A stretch of 64,000 bases of DNA from an uncultured Flavobacterium sp. (GTDB taxonomy: Bacteria > Bacteroidota > Bacteroidia > Flavobacteriales > Flavobacteriaceae). Location: contig NZ_CALTYA010000015.1 of assembly GCF_943913405.1 (NCBI RefSeq), positions 9,103-73,102 of the forward strand, in the 5' to 3' direction. A program made the translations under genes and the position numbers. This document shows, piece after piece, positions 9,102 through 17,387 of this stretch. The number at the start of each line of letters is the position of its first letter. Within the stretch, counting starts at the first letter, position 1. The notes beneath the pieces are model-generated. The model searched no databases. It saw only the letters and a program-made list of their open reading frames with translations, and was not told the origin of the DNA.

Positions 9102-11369
9102 ATGGCTTTTGATATTGAAATGATTAAAAAAGCATACGGAACTATGGCAGAACGTGTTGACAAAGCACGTGAGCTTGTAGGTCGTCCGTTAACGCTTTCA
9201 GAAAAGATTTTATATGCTCACCTTTGGGAAGGAAATCCAACTCAGGCTTTCACAAGAGGAAAGGATTATGTGGATTTTGCTCCGGATAGAGTGGCTTGCC
9301 AAGACGCAACAGCTCAAATGGCGCTTTTGCAATTTATGCACGCCGGAAAACCAAAAGTAGCAGTGCCGACCACGGTTCACTGTGACCACTTGATTCAAGC
9401 GAAAGTAGATGCTGCAACCGATTTGGCCAGAGCAAAAACACAAAGCAACGAAGTTTTCGATTTCCTTTCTTCGGTTTCTGACAAATACGGAATTGGTTTC
9501 TGGGGACCAGGTGCTGGAATTATCCACCAAGTGGTTCTTGAAAACTATGCTTTCCCTGGCGGCATGATGATTGGTACCGATTCTCATACTGTAAATGCTG
9601 GTGGTTTGGGAATGCTAGCAATTGGAGTTGGTGGTGCTGATGCAGTTGATGTAATGTCTGGAATGGCTTGGGAATTGAAATTTCCAAAACTTATCGGAAT
9701 TAAATTGACAGGAAAATTATCAGGATGGACGGCTCCAAAAGACGTTATCTTAAAAGTTGCCGGAATTCTTACCGTTAAAGGTGGAACTGGTGCAATTGTT
9801 GAATATTTTGGAGAAGGTGCTACTTCAATGTCTTGTACAGGAAAGGGAACAATCTGTAATATGGGTGCTGAAATTGGAGCAACAACTTCAACTTTCGGTT
9901 ATGACGATTCAATGCGTCGTTACTTAAAATCTACAAATAGAGCAGACGTCGCTGAAGCTGCTGACAAAGTTGCTTCTTATTTAACTGGTGATGATGAAGT
10001 TTACGCAAATCCAGAACAATATTTTGACCAAGTTATTGAAATCAATCTTTCTGAGTTAGAGCCGCATTTGAACGGACCTTTTACTCCAGATTTGGCTACG
10101 CCAATTTCTAAAATGAAGGAGGAAGCTGCCAAAAATAACTGGCCATTGCAAATTCAAGTGGGATTAATCGGTTCTTGTACCAATTCATCTTACGAGGATA
10201 TTTCTCGTGCGGCTTCGTTGGCAAAACAAGTTTCTGAGAAAAATTTAAAAACTAAGGCACAATTTACGATTACTCCAGGTTCTGAAGTGGTTCGTTATAC
10301 AATTGAGCGTGACGGTTTTATCGATACTTTCAATAAAATTGGCGCGACAGTTTTCGCCAATGCTTGCGGACCTTGTATCGGAATGTGGGACAGAGAAGGT
10401 GCTGAAAAAGAGGAAAGAAATACCATCGTTCACTCGTTCAACAGAAACTTCTCAAAACGTGCTGACGGTAATCCAAATACTTTGGCTTTTGTTGGTTCTC
10501 CTGAGTTGGTAACTGCTTTGGCAATTGCCGGAGATTTAGGTTTCAATCCGTTGACTGACAAATTGATCAATGAAGATGGAGAAGAAGTAATGCTTGACGA
10601 ACCAACTGGAAATGAATTGCCTCCAAAAGGTTTTGACGCGGAAGATCCAGGTTTCCAAGCGCCTTCTGAAGACGGTTCTGGAGTTCAAGTTGTGGTTAGC
10701 CCAACTTCTGAAAGACTTCAATTATTAGCTCCTTTCGAACCTTGGGATGGAAAAAATATCACTGGAGCGAAATTGCTGATCAAAGCTTTCGGAAAATGTA
10801 CAACAGATCATATTTCGATGGCCGGACCTTGGTTGCGTTTCCGTGGACATTTAGATAATATTTCTAACAATATGCTTATTGGTGCAATCAACGCGTTCAA
10901 CCAAAAAGCGAACTCTGTAAAAAACCAATTGACGGGCAAATACGATGCAGTTCCGGCGGTTCAGAGAGAATATAAAGCGGCAGGAATTCCAACTGTGGTT
11001 GTGGGTGACCACAATTATGGCGAAGGTTCTTCTCGTGAGCATGCGGCAATGGAGCCACGCCACTTGGGCGTAAAAGCAGTTCTTGTAAAATCTTTCGCTC
11101 GTATCCACGAAACAAATTTGAAAAAACAAGGATTGCTAGGTTTGACTTTTGCTAACGAAGCTGATTATGATTTGATCCAAGAAGATGACACGATCAACTT
11201 CACAGATTTGACAGAATTTGCAGTAGGAAAACCATTGACTTTAGAATTCGTCCATGCAGACGGAACTAAAGATATCATATTAGCAAACCATACTTATAAC
11301 GAAGGGCAAATTGGCTGGTTTGTAGCTGGTTCAGCATTGAACTTGATTGCAGCAGCAGGAAATGCATAA
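9102..11369 (+). CDS. Aconitate hydratase, mitochondrial type
   Basis: A 755-residue aconitase of the mitochondrial/AcnA side of the superfamily: three Fe-S core domains followed by a C-terminal swivel domain (GDHNYGEGSSREHAA). The likely cluster ligands are Cys359 (GSCTNSS) and Cys422 and Cys425 (ACGPCIG). The length matches the mitochondrial enzyme (about 750-780) rather than cytosolic AcnA/IRP (about 890). It catalyses the same TCA step as the preceding acnB gene. Carrying both types side by side suggests different regulation or oxidative stability. That is inference; the sequence does not show which is the main enzyme. Confidence 0.95.
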   Translation: MAFDIEMIKKAYGTMAERVDKARELVGRPLTLSEKILYAHLWEGNPTQAFTRGKDYVDFAPDRVACQDATAQMALLQFMHAGKPKVAVPTTVHCDHLIQAKVDAATDLARAKTQSNEVFDFLSSVSDKYGIGFWGPGAGIIHQVVLENYAFPGGMMIGTDSHTVNAGGLGMLAIGVGGADAVDVMSGMAWELKFPKLIGIKLTGKLSGWTAPKDVILKVAGILTVKGGTGAIVEYFGEGATSMSCTGKGTICNMGAEIGATTSTFGYDDSMRRYLKSTNRADVAEAADKVASYLTGDDEVYANPEQYFDQVIEINLSELEPHLNGPFTPDLATPISKMKEEAAKNNWPLQIQVGLIGSCTNSSYEDISRAASLAKQVSEKNLKTKAQFTITPGSEVVRYTIERDGFIDTFNKIGATVFANACGPCIGMWDREGAEKEERNTIVHSFNRNFSKRADGNPNTLAFVGSPELVTALAIAGDLGFNPLTDKLINEDGEEVMLDEPTGNELPPKGFDAEDPGFQAPSEDGSGVQVVVSPTSERLQLLAPFEPWDGKNITGAKLLIKAFGKCTTDHISMAGPWLRFRGHLDNISNNMLIGAINAFNQKANSVKNQLTGKYDAVPAVQREYKAAGIPTVVVGDHNYGEGSSREHAAMEPRHLGVKAVLVKSFARIHETNLKKQGLLGLTFANEADYDLIQEDDTINFTDLTEFAVGKPLTLEFVHADGTKDIILANHTYNEGQIGWFVAGSALNLIAAAGNA

Positions 11370-11390
11370 TTGATTTTCTCTTTTATAAAA

Positions 11391-11420
11391 AAACTCCCGA
11401 TTAAAGTTGGGAGTTTTTTT
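11391..11420. terminator. Bidirectional terminator between aconitase and the MazG-like gene
   Basis: AAACTCCC (11391-11398) pairs with GGGAGTTT (11409-11416), with T runs on both strands. It sits between convergent genes and can serve both. Confidence 0.8.
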
Positions 11421-11424
11421 GTTT

Positions 11425-11742
11425 TTATTTTTCCAATAAACTTTCAGTACTGCTTAAAAATTCGTCTAAAGCCTCTTCAATATTAATGTCCATTCGGTTT
11501 GCCAAAACAATCAGCCACCAGATGCTTTCGCCTAATTTATGCTTTAATTCCGCATTATTTTCATCTGCTTTCGGCCAGCGACCTTGGTGTGACATCGTAA
11601 GTCTTCCGACTAACCCAGCATCCGTAAGAAAAGCCAAAGCATCTTCTGCAACAGTCCATTCGCTTCCGTGGTATTGTTTTTCTAGTTCGTGATATTTTGC
11701 CCTTATTTTTAGCGAGCGTTCTTCTATTTCTTTAAAATCCAT
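11425..11742 (-). CDS. MazG-like nucleotide pyrophosphohydrolase
   Basis: A 105-residue all-alpha NTP pyrophosphohydrolase-like protein. The helices carry EDALAFLTDAG and ELKHKLGESIWWLI, in the positions where this superfamily binds Mg2+ through acidic residues. Family knowledge: such proteins hydrolyse (d)NTPs to monophosphates and clean the nucleotide pool. It starts 3 bp after the stop of the tag gene upstream, so the two are co-transcribed. Pairing a nucleotide-pool enzyme with a DNA alkylation-repair enzyme makes sense as a damage-response unit. The exact substrate is unknown. Confidence 0.75.
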   Translation of the reverse strand: MDFKEIEERSLKIRAKYHELEKQYHGSEWTVAEDALAFLTDAGLVGRLTMSHQGRWPKADENNAELKHKLGESIWWLIVLANRMDINIEEALDEFLSSTESLLEK

Positions 11743-11745
11743 AAT

Positions 11746-12300
11746 CTATTTTTTTGTAAGCCACATCGGCTTTTGTTTTACTATTTTTTCTTGGATAGAA
11801 CAATTTTCAGAATGCGCTCCATTCAAATAACCAATACTCATCAAGAATTCATTTACGATTTCTCCTCCTGTGAATTTGAAAGTCTTCTTGAAAAGTTTTA
11901 CCCATTCTTCCTTAGTTTTTGGATGATGATGTTCTAGCCATTTTTCAAAAGAACCGAATTCTTTTTGGAGTTCGATGATGGTTTTTGCATTCTCGATCGC
12001 CGCATTTACTTTTAATTTGTTCCTAATAATTCCGGCATCGTTTAAAAGTCGTTCTCTATCTTTTTCAGAATAATTAGCTACTTTTTTAATATCAAAATTG
12101 TCATAAGCTTTACGGAAAGAAACTTCCTTTTTCAAGATCGTTTCCCAGCTCAAGCCAGCCTGATTTATTTCCATAACTAATCTTCCAAACAATTCATTAT
12201 CGTTGTGAATCGGAAAACCATAATGATTGTCGTGGTAATTTTTATGCAAAGCCTTTCGCTCTTCGGGCCGCATGTTTTCAATCGCGTTGCAGTAAGACAT
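11746..12300 (-). CDS. tag: DNA-3-methyladenine glycosylase I
   Basis: A 184-residue Tag-family base-excision glycosylase that removes 3-methyladenine from alkylated DNA. Recognisable parts are the N-terminal YHDNHYGFP segment, the GLSWETILKKE stretch with the family's conserved tryptophan/glutamate region, and the C-terminal helical domain near FTGGEIVNEFLMSIG. The length fits the family (about 180-195). It lies 2 bp after the AraC regulator's stop and 3 bp before the MazG-like gene. The three minus-strand genes therefore form a tight operon, possibly placing repair under the AraC-type regulator. Confidence 0.9.
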   Translation of the reverse strand: MSYCNAIENMRPEERKALHKNYHDNHYGFPIHNDNELFGRLVMEINQAGLSWETILKKEVSFRKAYDNFDIKKVANYSEKDRERLLNDAGIIRNKLKVNAAIENAKTIIELQKEFGSFEKWLEHHHPKTKEEWVKLFKKTFKFTGGEIVNEFLMSIGYLNGAHSENCSIQEKIVKQKPMWLTKK

Positions 12301-12302
12301 AA

Positions 12303-13226
12303 TTAGTTTTTATGAAAGTTTTGTTTAAATTCTATCGGAGTCAGTTTTGTTTTCTTTTTGAAAATCTTCGTAAAAGATTGCGGATGTTCAAATCCCAATT
12401 GATAAGCGACTTCAGCAACATTCAAATTATCTGAAGAAAGATATTCTTTCGCTTTTTCAATCACCTTTTCGTGAATGTGCTGCTGTGTATTTTGGCCCGT
12501 AAGCGAACGTAGTAAATCGCTTAAATATCTCGGAGAAAGATGCAACTTTTCGGCTAAATAATTCACGGTAGGCAAACCTTGAAGCAAGGCATTTTCATCA
12601 TTGAAATAGTTTTCAAGCAGTTCTTCCAGTTTCTCCAAAATGTCATGATTCACGGCTTTCCTAGTTATAAACTGTCTTTTGTAAAATCTATTGCTATAAT
12701 TCAGCAAGACTTCAATGTGCGACAGAATTACATCTTGGCTGAAATCGTCAATCGTTCCGTTTAATTCTTGTGAAATATGCTCAAAAACTTCTGAAATCGT
12801 CTGTCTTTCCTTAGCTGATAAATATAAAGCTTCGTTCGCTGCATAAGAGAAAAAACCATACTTTTTAATATTTTTTGCCATGCAAGAACCATGAAGAAAA
12901 TCAGCATGGAAAAGCAATGTATAGCCTGAATAATCTTTCTCCTCTTCCTTCGAAGCAATGATTTGATTTGGCGCAATAAACGAAATCCCGCCTTCGTCAA
13001 AATCATAATGATGCTGGCCGTATTTCACTTTTCCTTGCAAATTAAATTTATAAGAAATCTTATAAAAATCAAGCATCATGGCCTTTGGCAAATCTTCCTC
13101 AGGAGTTTTTATTTCCGCATAATTCACCAGGCTCACTAAAGGATGCATAGGTTTTGGCAATCCCAAAGCCCTTTGCAAATCGGATATCGATGTAAATTTC
13201 TGCGGTAGTTTTTCCATCTTATTCAT
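12303..13226 (-). CDS. AraC-family transcriptional regulator
   Basis: A 307-residue regulator with an N-terminal cupin-like sensing domain (about 30-190) and a C-terminal double helix-turn-helix (about 205-303). The latter contains LAEKLHLSPRYLSDLL and the family signature ending VAYQLGFEHPQSFTKIFKK. Two in-frame starts (13226 and 13217) are equally plausible. It lies 27 bp downstream of a short-chain dehydrogenase gene that is now broken. In this phylum AraC regulators of this type often sit next to the SDR they control. Here the regulator looks intact although its likely target is not. Confidence 0.9.
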   Translation of the reverse strand: MNKMEKLPQKFTSISDLQRALGLPKPMHPLVSLVNYAEIKTPEEDLPKAMMLDFYKISYKFNLQGKVKYGQHHYDFDEGGISFIAPNQIIASKEEEKDYSGYTLLFHADFLHGSCMAKNIKKYGFFSYAANEALYLSAKERQTISEVFEHISQELNGTIDDFSQDVILSHIEVLLNYSNRFYKRQFITRKAVNHDILEKLEELLENYFNDENALLQGLPTVNYLAEKLHLSPRYLSDLLRSLTGQNTQQHIHEKVIEKAKEYLSSDNLNVAEVAYQLGFEHPQSFTKIFKKKTKLTPIEFKQNFHKN

Positions 13227-13253
13227 CTTACGAATTTACGAATTGATGTGCAA

Positions 13254-14078
13254 TTAAAGCTTGTTTTTATAAGGCGATTCTAAATTGAAAAGCGCGGTCA
13301 AATCTCTCCTGAAGTTTTCCCTTCCTTTTATGTCGCGTTCATTGCTGATTTTGACAGCGTCATTTCCAGCTAGATAACGAAGCTGGTCTTTTTCGTCAGT
13401 CGCTGCTTCAAAAACTATTTCAGCAATTTTCTCAGTAGGGGTAAATTCAATCAAAGTTCCGTCAGAGAAAAGCTTTCCCAGCCTTTCATTTAAGATGTCA
13501 TAATCACGGTCAACGGTTGCCACCATTCCTTTCATGAAATCACTTTTGATGCCGCCCGGAGCTACGGTTTTGATTCCGATATTGAATAACGCTAAGTCAT
13601 AAGAAATGCTTTCGCTGAATCCTTCCAAGGCCCATTTTGTAGCATTATAAACCGGCGAAAGCGGATTAGAAGAAAACCCGCAAACAGATGTCGTCGTAAT
13701 AAACAATCCGTTTCTTTTTTCTTTGAAATAAGGAATAAAGGCTTTGATGACGCGCAAAACTCCAGTTAAATTAGTGTCGATTTGTTTCGTGATTTGATCA
13801 TCAGAATACGATTCTAAAGCACCGACTAAACCATAGCCCGCATTATTAAAAACCACATCGATGTTCTGTTTAGAAGTAATTTCTTTAACCGTTTTATTGA
13901 TTTGTTCCAGATTTGTCACGTCAAAAGGAAGCAATGTAACATTCGGCAAATAGCTTAATTAGATGTCTTTTTCAGGATTTCGCATCGTTGCGATGACGTT
14001 CCAGCCTTTTGATTGAAATAATTTTGCAGTAGCTTTTCCTAGTCCGGTTGACGCGCCTGTGATGAAGATTGTTTTCAT
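13254..14078 (-). pseudogene. Short-chain dehydrogenase interrupted by an in-frame stop
   Basis: Read from ATG at 14076-14078, the frame begins MKTIFITGASTGLGKATAKL, the classical SDR nucleotide-binding motif TGxxxGxG. It continues about 39 codons to a TAA at 13959-13961 (after EKDI). The same frame then continues without any shift as SYLPNVTLLPFDVTN. It runs to the end with the NNAGYG motif and the catalytic S...YNATK pattern. The original codon was probably GAA or CAA, so a single base change explains the stop. The downstream 231-codon part lacks the cofactor-binding start and should be inactive on its own. A sequencing error is an alternative. Confidence 0.8.
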
Positions 14079-14172
14079 TTTTACTTTGTTTAAGATTACA
14101 AAGCAAAGGTCTTCAGATGTGCCTTGGTGCAGTTCGCCAGAGTGAGTTTAAAACTAGCCGAAATGACGAAGC

Positions 14173-14586
14173 TTATTTTTCAATCTTCGAAAGCCAATCT
14201 TTAATTGCGTTTTGCAAATTGTGCTGTTTCGCTTTGGCATCTTCCAGGTTTTTTATTTTGGCCAGCCTTCTTCCGTCAGTATAATTTCCTTCCAACAAAC
14301 CTGAAGCGTCATTTATCTTTTCTCCGGTAGGAAAAACTATCAGAATGTTTTCTTTTCTATGAATGTTTAAAACCAGCAGATCACGCTTGTATTCCTTGGA
14401 ATCAAAGGGTTTCATTTCACCCGAATAATAAAAACTGGGCGAATTCCACTTGATGTGTTCTGCAATTTCTTCATCTGTTTCTAAGATGATTTGTCGCAAG
14501 AAAGTGATGGTTTCTGCGAGCGGTTGTTCAAGCTTTTCCATGTAAGCTGTTACTTGTTCTTGGTTTGTGGTTTTTTGTTTGGGCAT
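14173..14586 (-). CDS. DUF1801-type protein
   Basis: A 137-residue protein of the DUF1801/YdhG-like fold. An N-terminal helix (YMEKLEQPLAETITFLRQII) is followed by the EHIKWNSPSFYY segment typical of the family, where substrates are thought to bind an Arg/Trp pocket. I start it at ATG 14586 (MPKQKTTNQ); the longer frame to 14640 runs into the upstream gene and adds unconserved residues. Function in bacteria is uncharacterised. The stop of the upstream secreted-protein gene lies 2 bp before this start, so the two are likely co-transcribed. Confidence 0.75.
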   Translation of the reverse strand: MPKQKTTNQEQVTAYMEKLEQPLAETITFLRQIILETDEEIAEHIKWNSPSFYYSGEMKPFDSKEYKRDLLVLNIHRKENILIVFPTGEKINDASGLLEGNYTDGRRLAKIKNLEDAKAKQHNLQNAIKDWLSKIEK

Positions 14587-14588
14587 AG

Positions 14589-15089
14589 TTATTCTAATTT
14601 CCAATTTTTTAGAACCAAACTGAGAATTACATCTGACCACATTTCATAGCCTACAATTTTTGGATATATAGGAATTATACTTGTTTCAATCCAATTATCA
14701 TTTCCATAAATATAAATCGACGCTTCATAACTCAATTTTTTATTAAAAGGATTTGTTACAGCTAGAGTCATGCCTTCGCTTATCTTACCTTTTGTGTTTT
14801 GTTTTAAATCAATAGTAATTGTTTTTTGAGGATGAAGATTTTTCTCGACAACTTTCATAGAATATATAGAATCGTTTTTTATTTCGACTTCAATATTTAA
14901 TACCTCTGTAGGGAAAATTTGTAGCATTGTACCTTTTATAAAATAAGGAGATTTAGGAATATCATCTTTATAGAATGTTTCTGCATCAATTGCCAATTCT
15001 AAAGTAAAGCTTTCACGTTGTGGTTTTAGATTTTGGCTGAATAGCACTTGATGCATAAGTAAAAGGGCAACTATTAGATTTAATTTCAT
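14589..15089 (-). CDS. Secreted protein of unknown function
   Basis: A 166-residue protein with a signal peptide (MKLNLIVALLLMHQVLFSQ). The mature part is rich in beta strands, with alternating hydrophobic residues and no motif I recognise. It is the most upstream gene of a minus-strand pair with the DUF1801-type gene, and it is divergent from the 21-bp array module on its right. I do not assign a function. Confidence 0.65.
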   Translation of the reverse strand: MKLNLIVALLLMHQVLFSQNLKPQRESFTLELAIDAETFYKDDIPKSPYFIKGTMLQIFPTEVLNIEVEIKNDSIYSMKVVEKNLHPQKTITIDLKQNTKGKISEGMTLAVTNPFNKKLSYEASIYIYGNDNWIETSIIPIYPKIVGYEMWSDVILSLVLKNWKLE

Positions 15090-15481
15090 GTTTTTTTGGT
15101 CTAATTATTTAGCGATGTTATTATAATTTACAAACATTGCATTTATTGTTGTAAAAAGCGAGAAGTATCTTTTCAATGTCAAGATTTTAAAAGAGTAATA
15201 ATCAAAAAGATTTAAAATGCTATCTTTTTGTGAGTACTTCGATCTAGAATCTTTTCGATTTTATTAAGAATAAAAATCAATTTTCAAATTCACTATTTTT
15301 ATCAAATTTTATATAATGTGAGCAATAGTATTTTGTTTAAAATTATAAAATTTGACTTACTATAATTCAAATTTTCTTTTTTTAATATGAATTGTGCTTT
15401 CATAAAATATTTTACGGGGTAGGGTAACATCTTCCCTTTACAAACATAATCATTTTCTTTCTGCATAATTAATTCCCAAAA
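15090..15481. other. AT-rich gap, with weak 21-bp periodicity from about 15376
   Basis: No gene is visible. From about 15376, CTTT-starting units (15376, 15397) show a weak 21-bp rhythm that leads, with a 1-nt slip, into the clear array at 15482. The minus-strand frame open at 15302-15562 overlaps this repeat, has no recognisable domain, and I treat it as chance. Confidence 0.4.
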
Positions 15482-15743
15482 CTTTAAAATTGTTGAAATC
15501 CTCTGTAAAACCTGAAAAATGAATTTCCTTATTTGGTATAGTACTTTTAAAGAGAAAAACATGCCGTGATTAATGCTTTAAACCTCGTGATTGACTCTTT
15601 AAAGTGCATAGAAATTGCTTTAAAGGCTATGAAAGACTTATTATGATTAATAATGACTTCTTTAAAATCCATAAAGATTATTTTAAAGTATATGAAATCA
15701 TTTTTATTTGGCATAAATTATTCTATAAACCTCAAAAAGATGC
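15482..15743. repeat. Degenerate 21-bp tandem array A
   Basis: Twelve units with an exact 21-nt step start at 15482, 15503, 15524 and 15545, then, after one 10-bp insertion, at 15576, 15597, 15618, 15639, 15660, 15681, 15702 and 15723. The consensus is CTTTAAA-N4-ATGAAA-N4. The CTTTAAA part and the AAA near position 15 are best kept, and the middle and the end vary from unit to unit. Units 15597 and 15618 are the clearest. The array ends 102 bp before the start of the helical-protein gene at 15846. On both strands some units contain stop codons, so it is not a peptide repeat. Confidence 0.75.
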
Positions 15744-15845
15744 AGTTGGACGGTATTTTTAGCTTTTTATCGACTTTATTGCTATTTTAAATTTACAGCC
15801 TAAAAACTTAATAAATTAGTCTGACAAATAATTAATTATACAGCC

Positions 15846-16532
15846 ATGAAGAAAATTGAAGTGCAAAGAATTTACAACTTTCCTGACGGAAATTTAGTAA
15901 CAATCGGTAAGGAAAAAATTGCGTTTATGCGCAGGGATATTTCGGCGTTTAGCTCGTTTGGAATTTCGGAAACTAATTTTAATGCTTTGGAAACAGCACT
16001 TAATTCATTTTCAGAAACGATCACTGACATAGAAGCACTGAATGTTCAAGTGGAAAGCACAGTGCTGAAAGATGGGAAAGCGGAAGAAGTTAGAACAGCA
16101 ATTAGAGCCATAATGACTCGTGTAGATTTAAAATTTGGCACAACAAGCGCCAGGTATAAAAAGTTTGGAACCGAGGCTTTGGCACAGCAAAGTGATTCAG
16201 AATTGTTGGTAATCGCCAAGAGAGTCGTGCGAGTCGGCACTGAATATTTAAGCGATTTAGCTGAAAACGGACTTACGGAAATCATGCTTTCTGACCTGTC
16301 ACATTTAAAAGATGCCTTTGAGACCCTGCTTGTTGACCAAAAGCTTAAAATAGGCGATCGAGATATTTTGCAAGAAGACCGAGTAGAAGAAGGAAACGCC
16401 ATCTACAAAACGTTATCCTCTTACACGTCAACAGGAATGTCGATTTGGGTGAGTTCTGACGTGGCAAAATATAATGATTACATTATTTACAACACGCCAA
16501 GCGGCACGGCTTCTATTGAGCCGACGGTTTAA
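15846..16532 (+). CDS. Array-associated helical protein, type 1
   Basis: A 228-residue cytosolic protein without signal peptide or membrane segment, predicted mostly alpha-helical (about residues 42-195), with a short N-terminal strand region. I do not recognise a characterised family, although its layout recalls the uncharacterised DUF6261-type helical proteins. Residues 130-158 align without gaps to residues 123-151 of the protein encoded at 62705. Nine of 29 positions are identical, around the motif L-x3-G-[LI]-T-x2-M-L. Both genes lie just downstream of a 21-bp-period array. The gene is monocistronic and ends at its own terminator. Its terminator runs into a truncated Crp/Fnr gene on the other strand, hinting that the module was inserted there. 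Confidence 0.75.
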   Translation: MKKIEVQRIYNFPDGNLVTIGKEKIAFMRRDISAFSSFGISETNFNALETALNSFSETITDIEALNVQVESTVLKDGKAEEVRTAIRAIMTRVDLKFGTTSARYKKFGTEALAQQSDSELLVIAKRVVRVGTEYLSDLAENGLTEIMLSDLSHLKDAFETLLVDQKLKIGDRDILQEDRVEEGNAIYKTLSSYTSTGMSIWVSSDVAKYNDYIIYNTPSGTASIEPTV

Positions 16533-16543
16533 GAATAATTTCT

Positions 16544-16768
16544 TTAAAGCAAAAACTCCCGAAAATCTCGGGAGTTTTTTAGTTTTTTGTTGTAAAATCC
16601 CCTGACGCAACCGGTTTCCAAAACAAACATATTGGAAACGGTTTGTCCTTTCTTAAGAAAATAATCGCCTTTTTTTCGAGCAGCAAATTTGGTTCTTTCT
16701 TGAATTTCTTGCTCAATTTCAGGTGAAATCGGCCCCAATTTTCGCAATTCGACTATCAACGGATTCAT
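16544..16768 (-). pseudogene. Crp/Fnr regulator fragment
   Basis: About 74 codons of the N-terminal cyclic-nucleotide-binding-type domain are visible. A helix is followed by KKGDYFLKKGQTVSNMFVLETGCVRGFY, shown here as the typical beta-roll start. After FYNKK the frame runs straight into the terminator hairpin shared with the helical-protein gene at 15846 and stops. The rest of the beta roll and the whole helix-turn-helix are missing (a complete relative at 17388-17957 has 189 residues). It is most likely a remnant left by a deletion or by insertion of the array module. Confidence 0.7.
16551..16580. terminator. Terminator of the type 1 helical protein gene
   Basis: ACTCCCGA (16555-16562) pairs with TCGGGAGT (16568-16575), flanked by A and T runs so that it works on both strands. 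It lies inside the 3' end of the Crp/Fnr fragment. Confidence 0.85.
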
Positions 16769-16774
16769 CAAGAA

Positions 16775-17311
16775 TTAATTTGAAGTTACGTAAAAAGGCG
16801 CTTTGTGAAAACCGTAGACTTCTAAAGAATCTGCTGTCACTTTTTTTATAGGAAGCACAAGTTCTCTTTCTCCCAATCGGTAAAACGATAAAAATAACGT
16901 GCTGTCGATTCTTTCCAGTTTTAAATTTCTTAGCTCTTTTATTTGCATAACCTCTAGTATTTCTGGACGTTCAAGCTCTTGGTTGAAGATGATTTTTACT
17001 TTTTCCTTGTTCCAAGAGATATCAAATTCTAGTTTTTCAATTTCGCTTTCAGTCAGTTCGGTTTCTGTCGGAAGCAATCGCACGTATGAAATGTCAATGT
17101 CATCAGCTGTGTTTTCCATGCGATTTTCATCTATAAACTGAAAATTTAAAGCCTGCTTCAGTAAAACGGTTTCTTGCTTTTTGTCAAAATCATAAAGTGA
17201 AATCTCGTCGCCATCAAATTCTAATATCGGGATATTCGGAACCATGTGGTCGTTTGTGTTTTTGACAAGAAGCCATTTTCCGGCAAGCGATTCTTTTGAA
17301 GGATTATTCAT
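16775..17311 (-). CDS. Hypothetical lipocalin-like protein
   Basis: A 178-residue cytosolic protein with no signal peptide. It opens SLAGKWLL, as many lipocalin-like single-barrel proteins do. The remainder alternates short beta strands with charged turns (FDGDEISLYDF, DISYVRLLPTE), compatible with a beta barrel. It could bind a small hydrophobic ligand, but no motif proves that. It lies between the Crp/Fnr fragment (6 bp away) and a complete Crp/Fnr gene, all on the minus strand. I do not assign a function. Confidence 0.6.
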   Translation of the reverse strand: MNNPSKESLAGKWLLVKNTNDHMVPNIPILEFDGDEISLYDFDKKQETVLLKQALNFQFIDENRMENTADDIDISYVRLLPTETELTESEIEKLEFDISWNKEKVKIIFNQELERPEILEVMQIKELRNLKLERIDSTLFLSFYRLGERELVLPIKKVTADSLEVYGFHKAPFYVTSN

Positions 17312-17387
17312 GAAAGGAGTAAATTAGTTGCTTCTTCAAATTTAACCAAAAAAATGCGCTCCTTATAAAACGCACTTGAATTTATTA

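Noticed and set aside
15302..15562. Minus-strand open frame of about 86 codons in the array A region
   Set aside because: It has no recognisable domain, lies in AT-rich repeat DNA with period 21, which keeps frames open by chance, and has no promoter.
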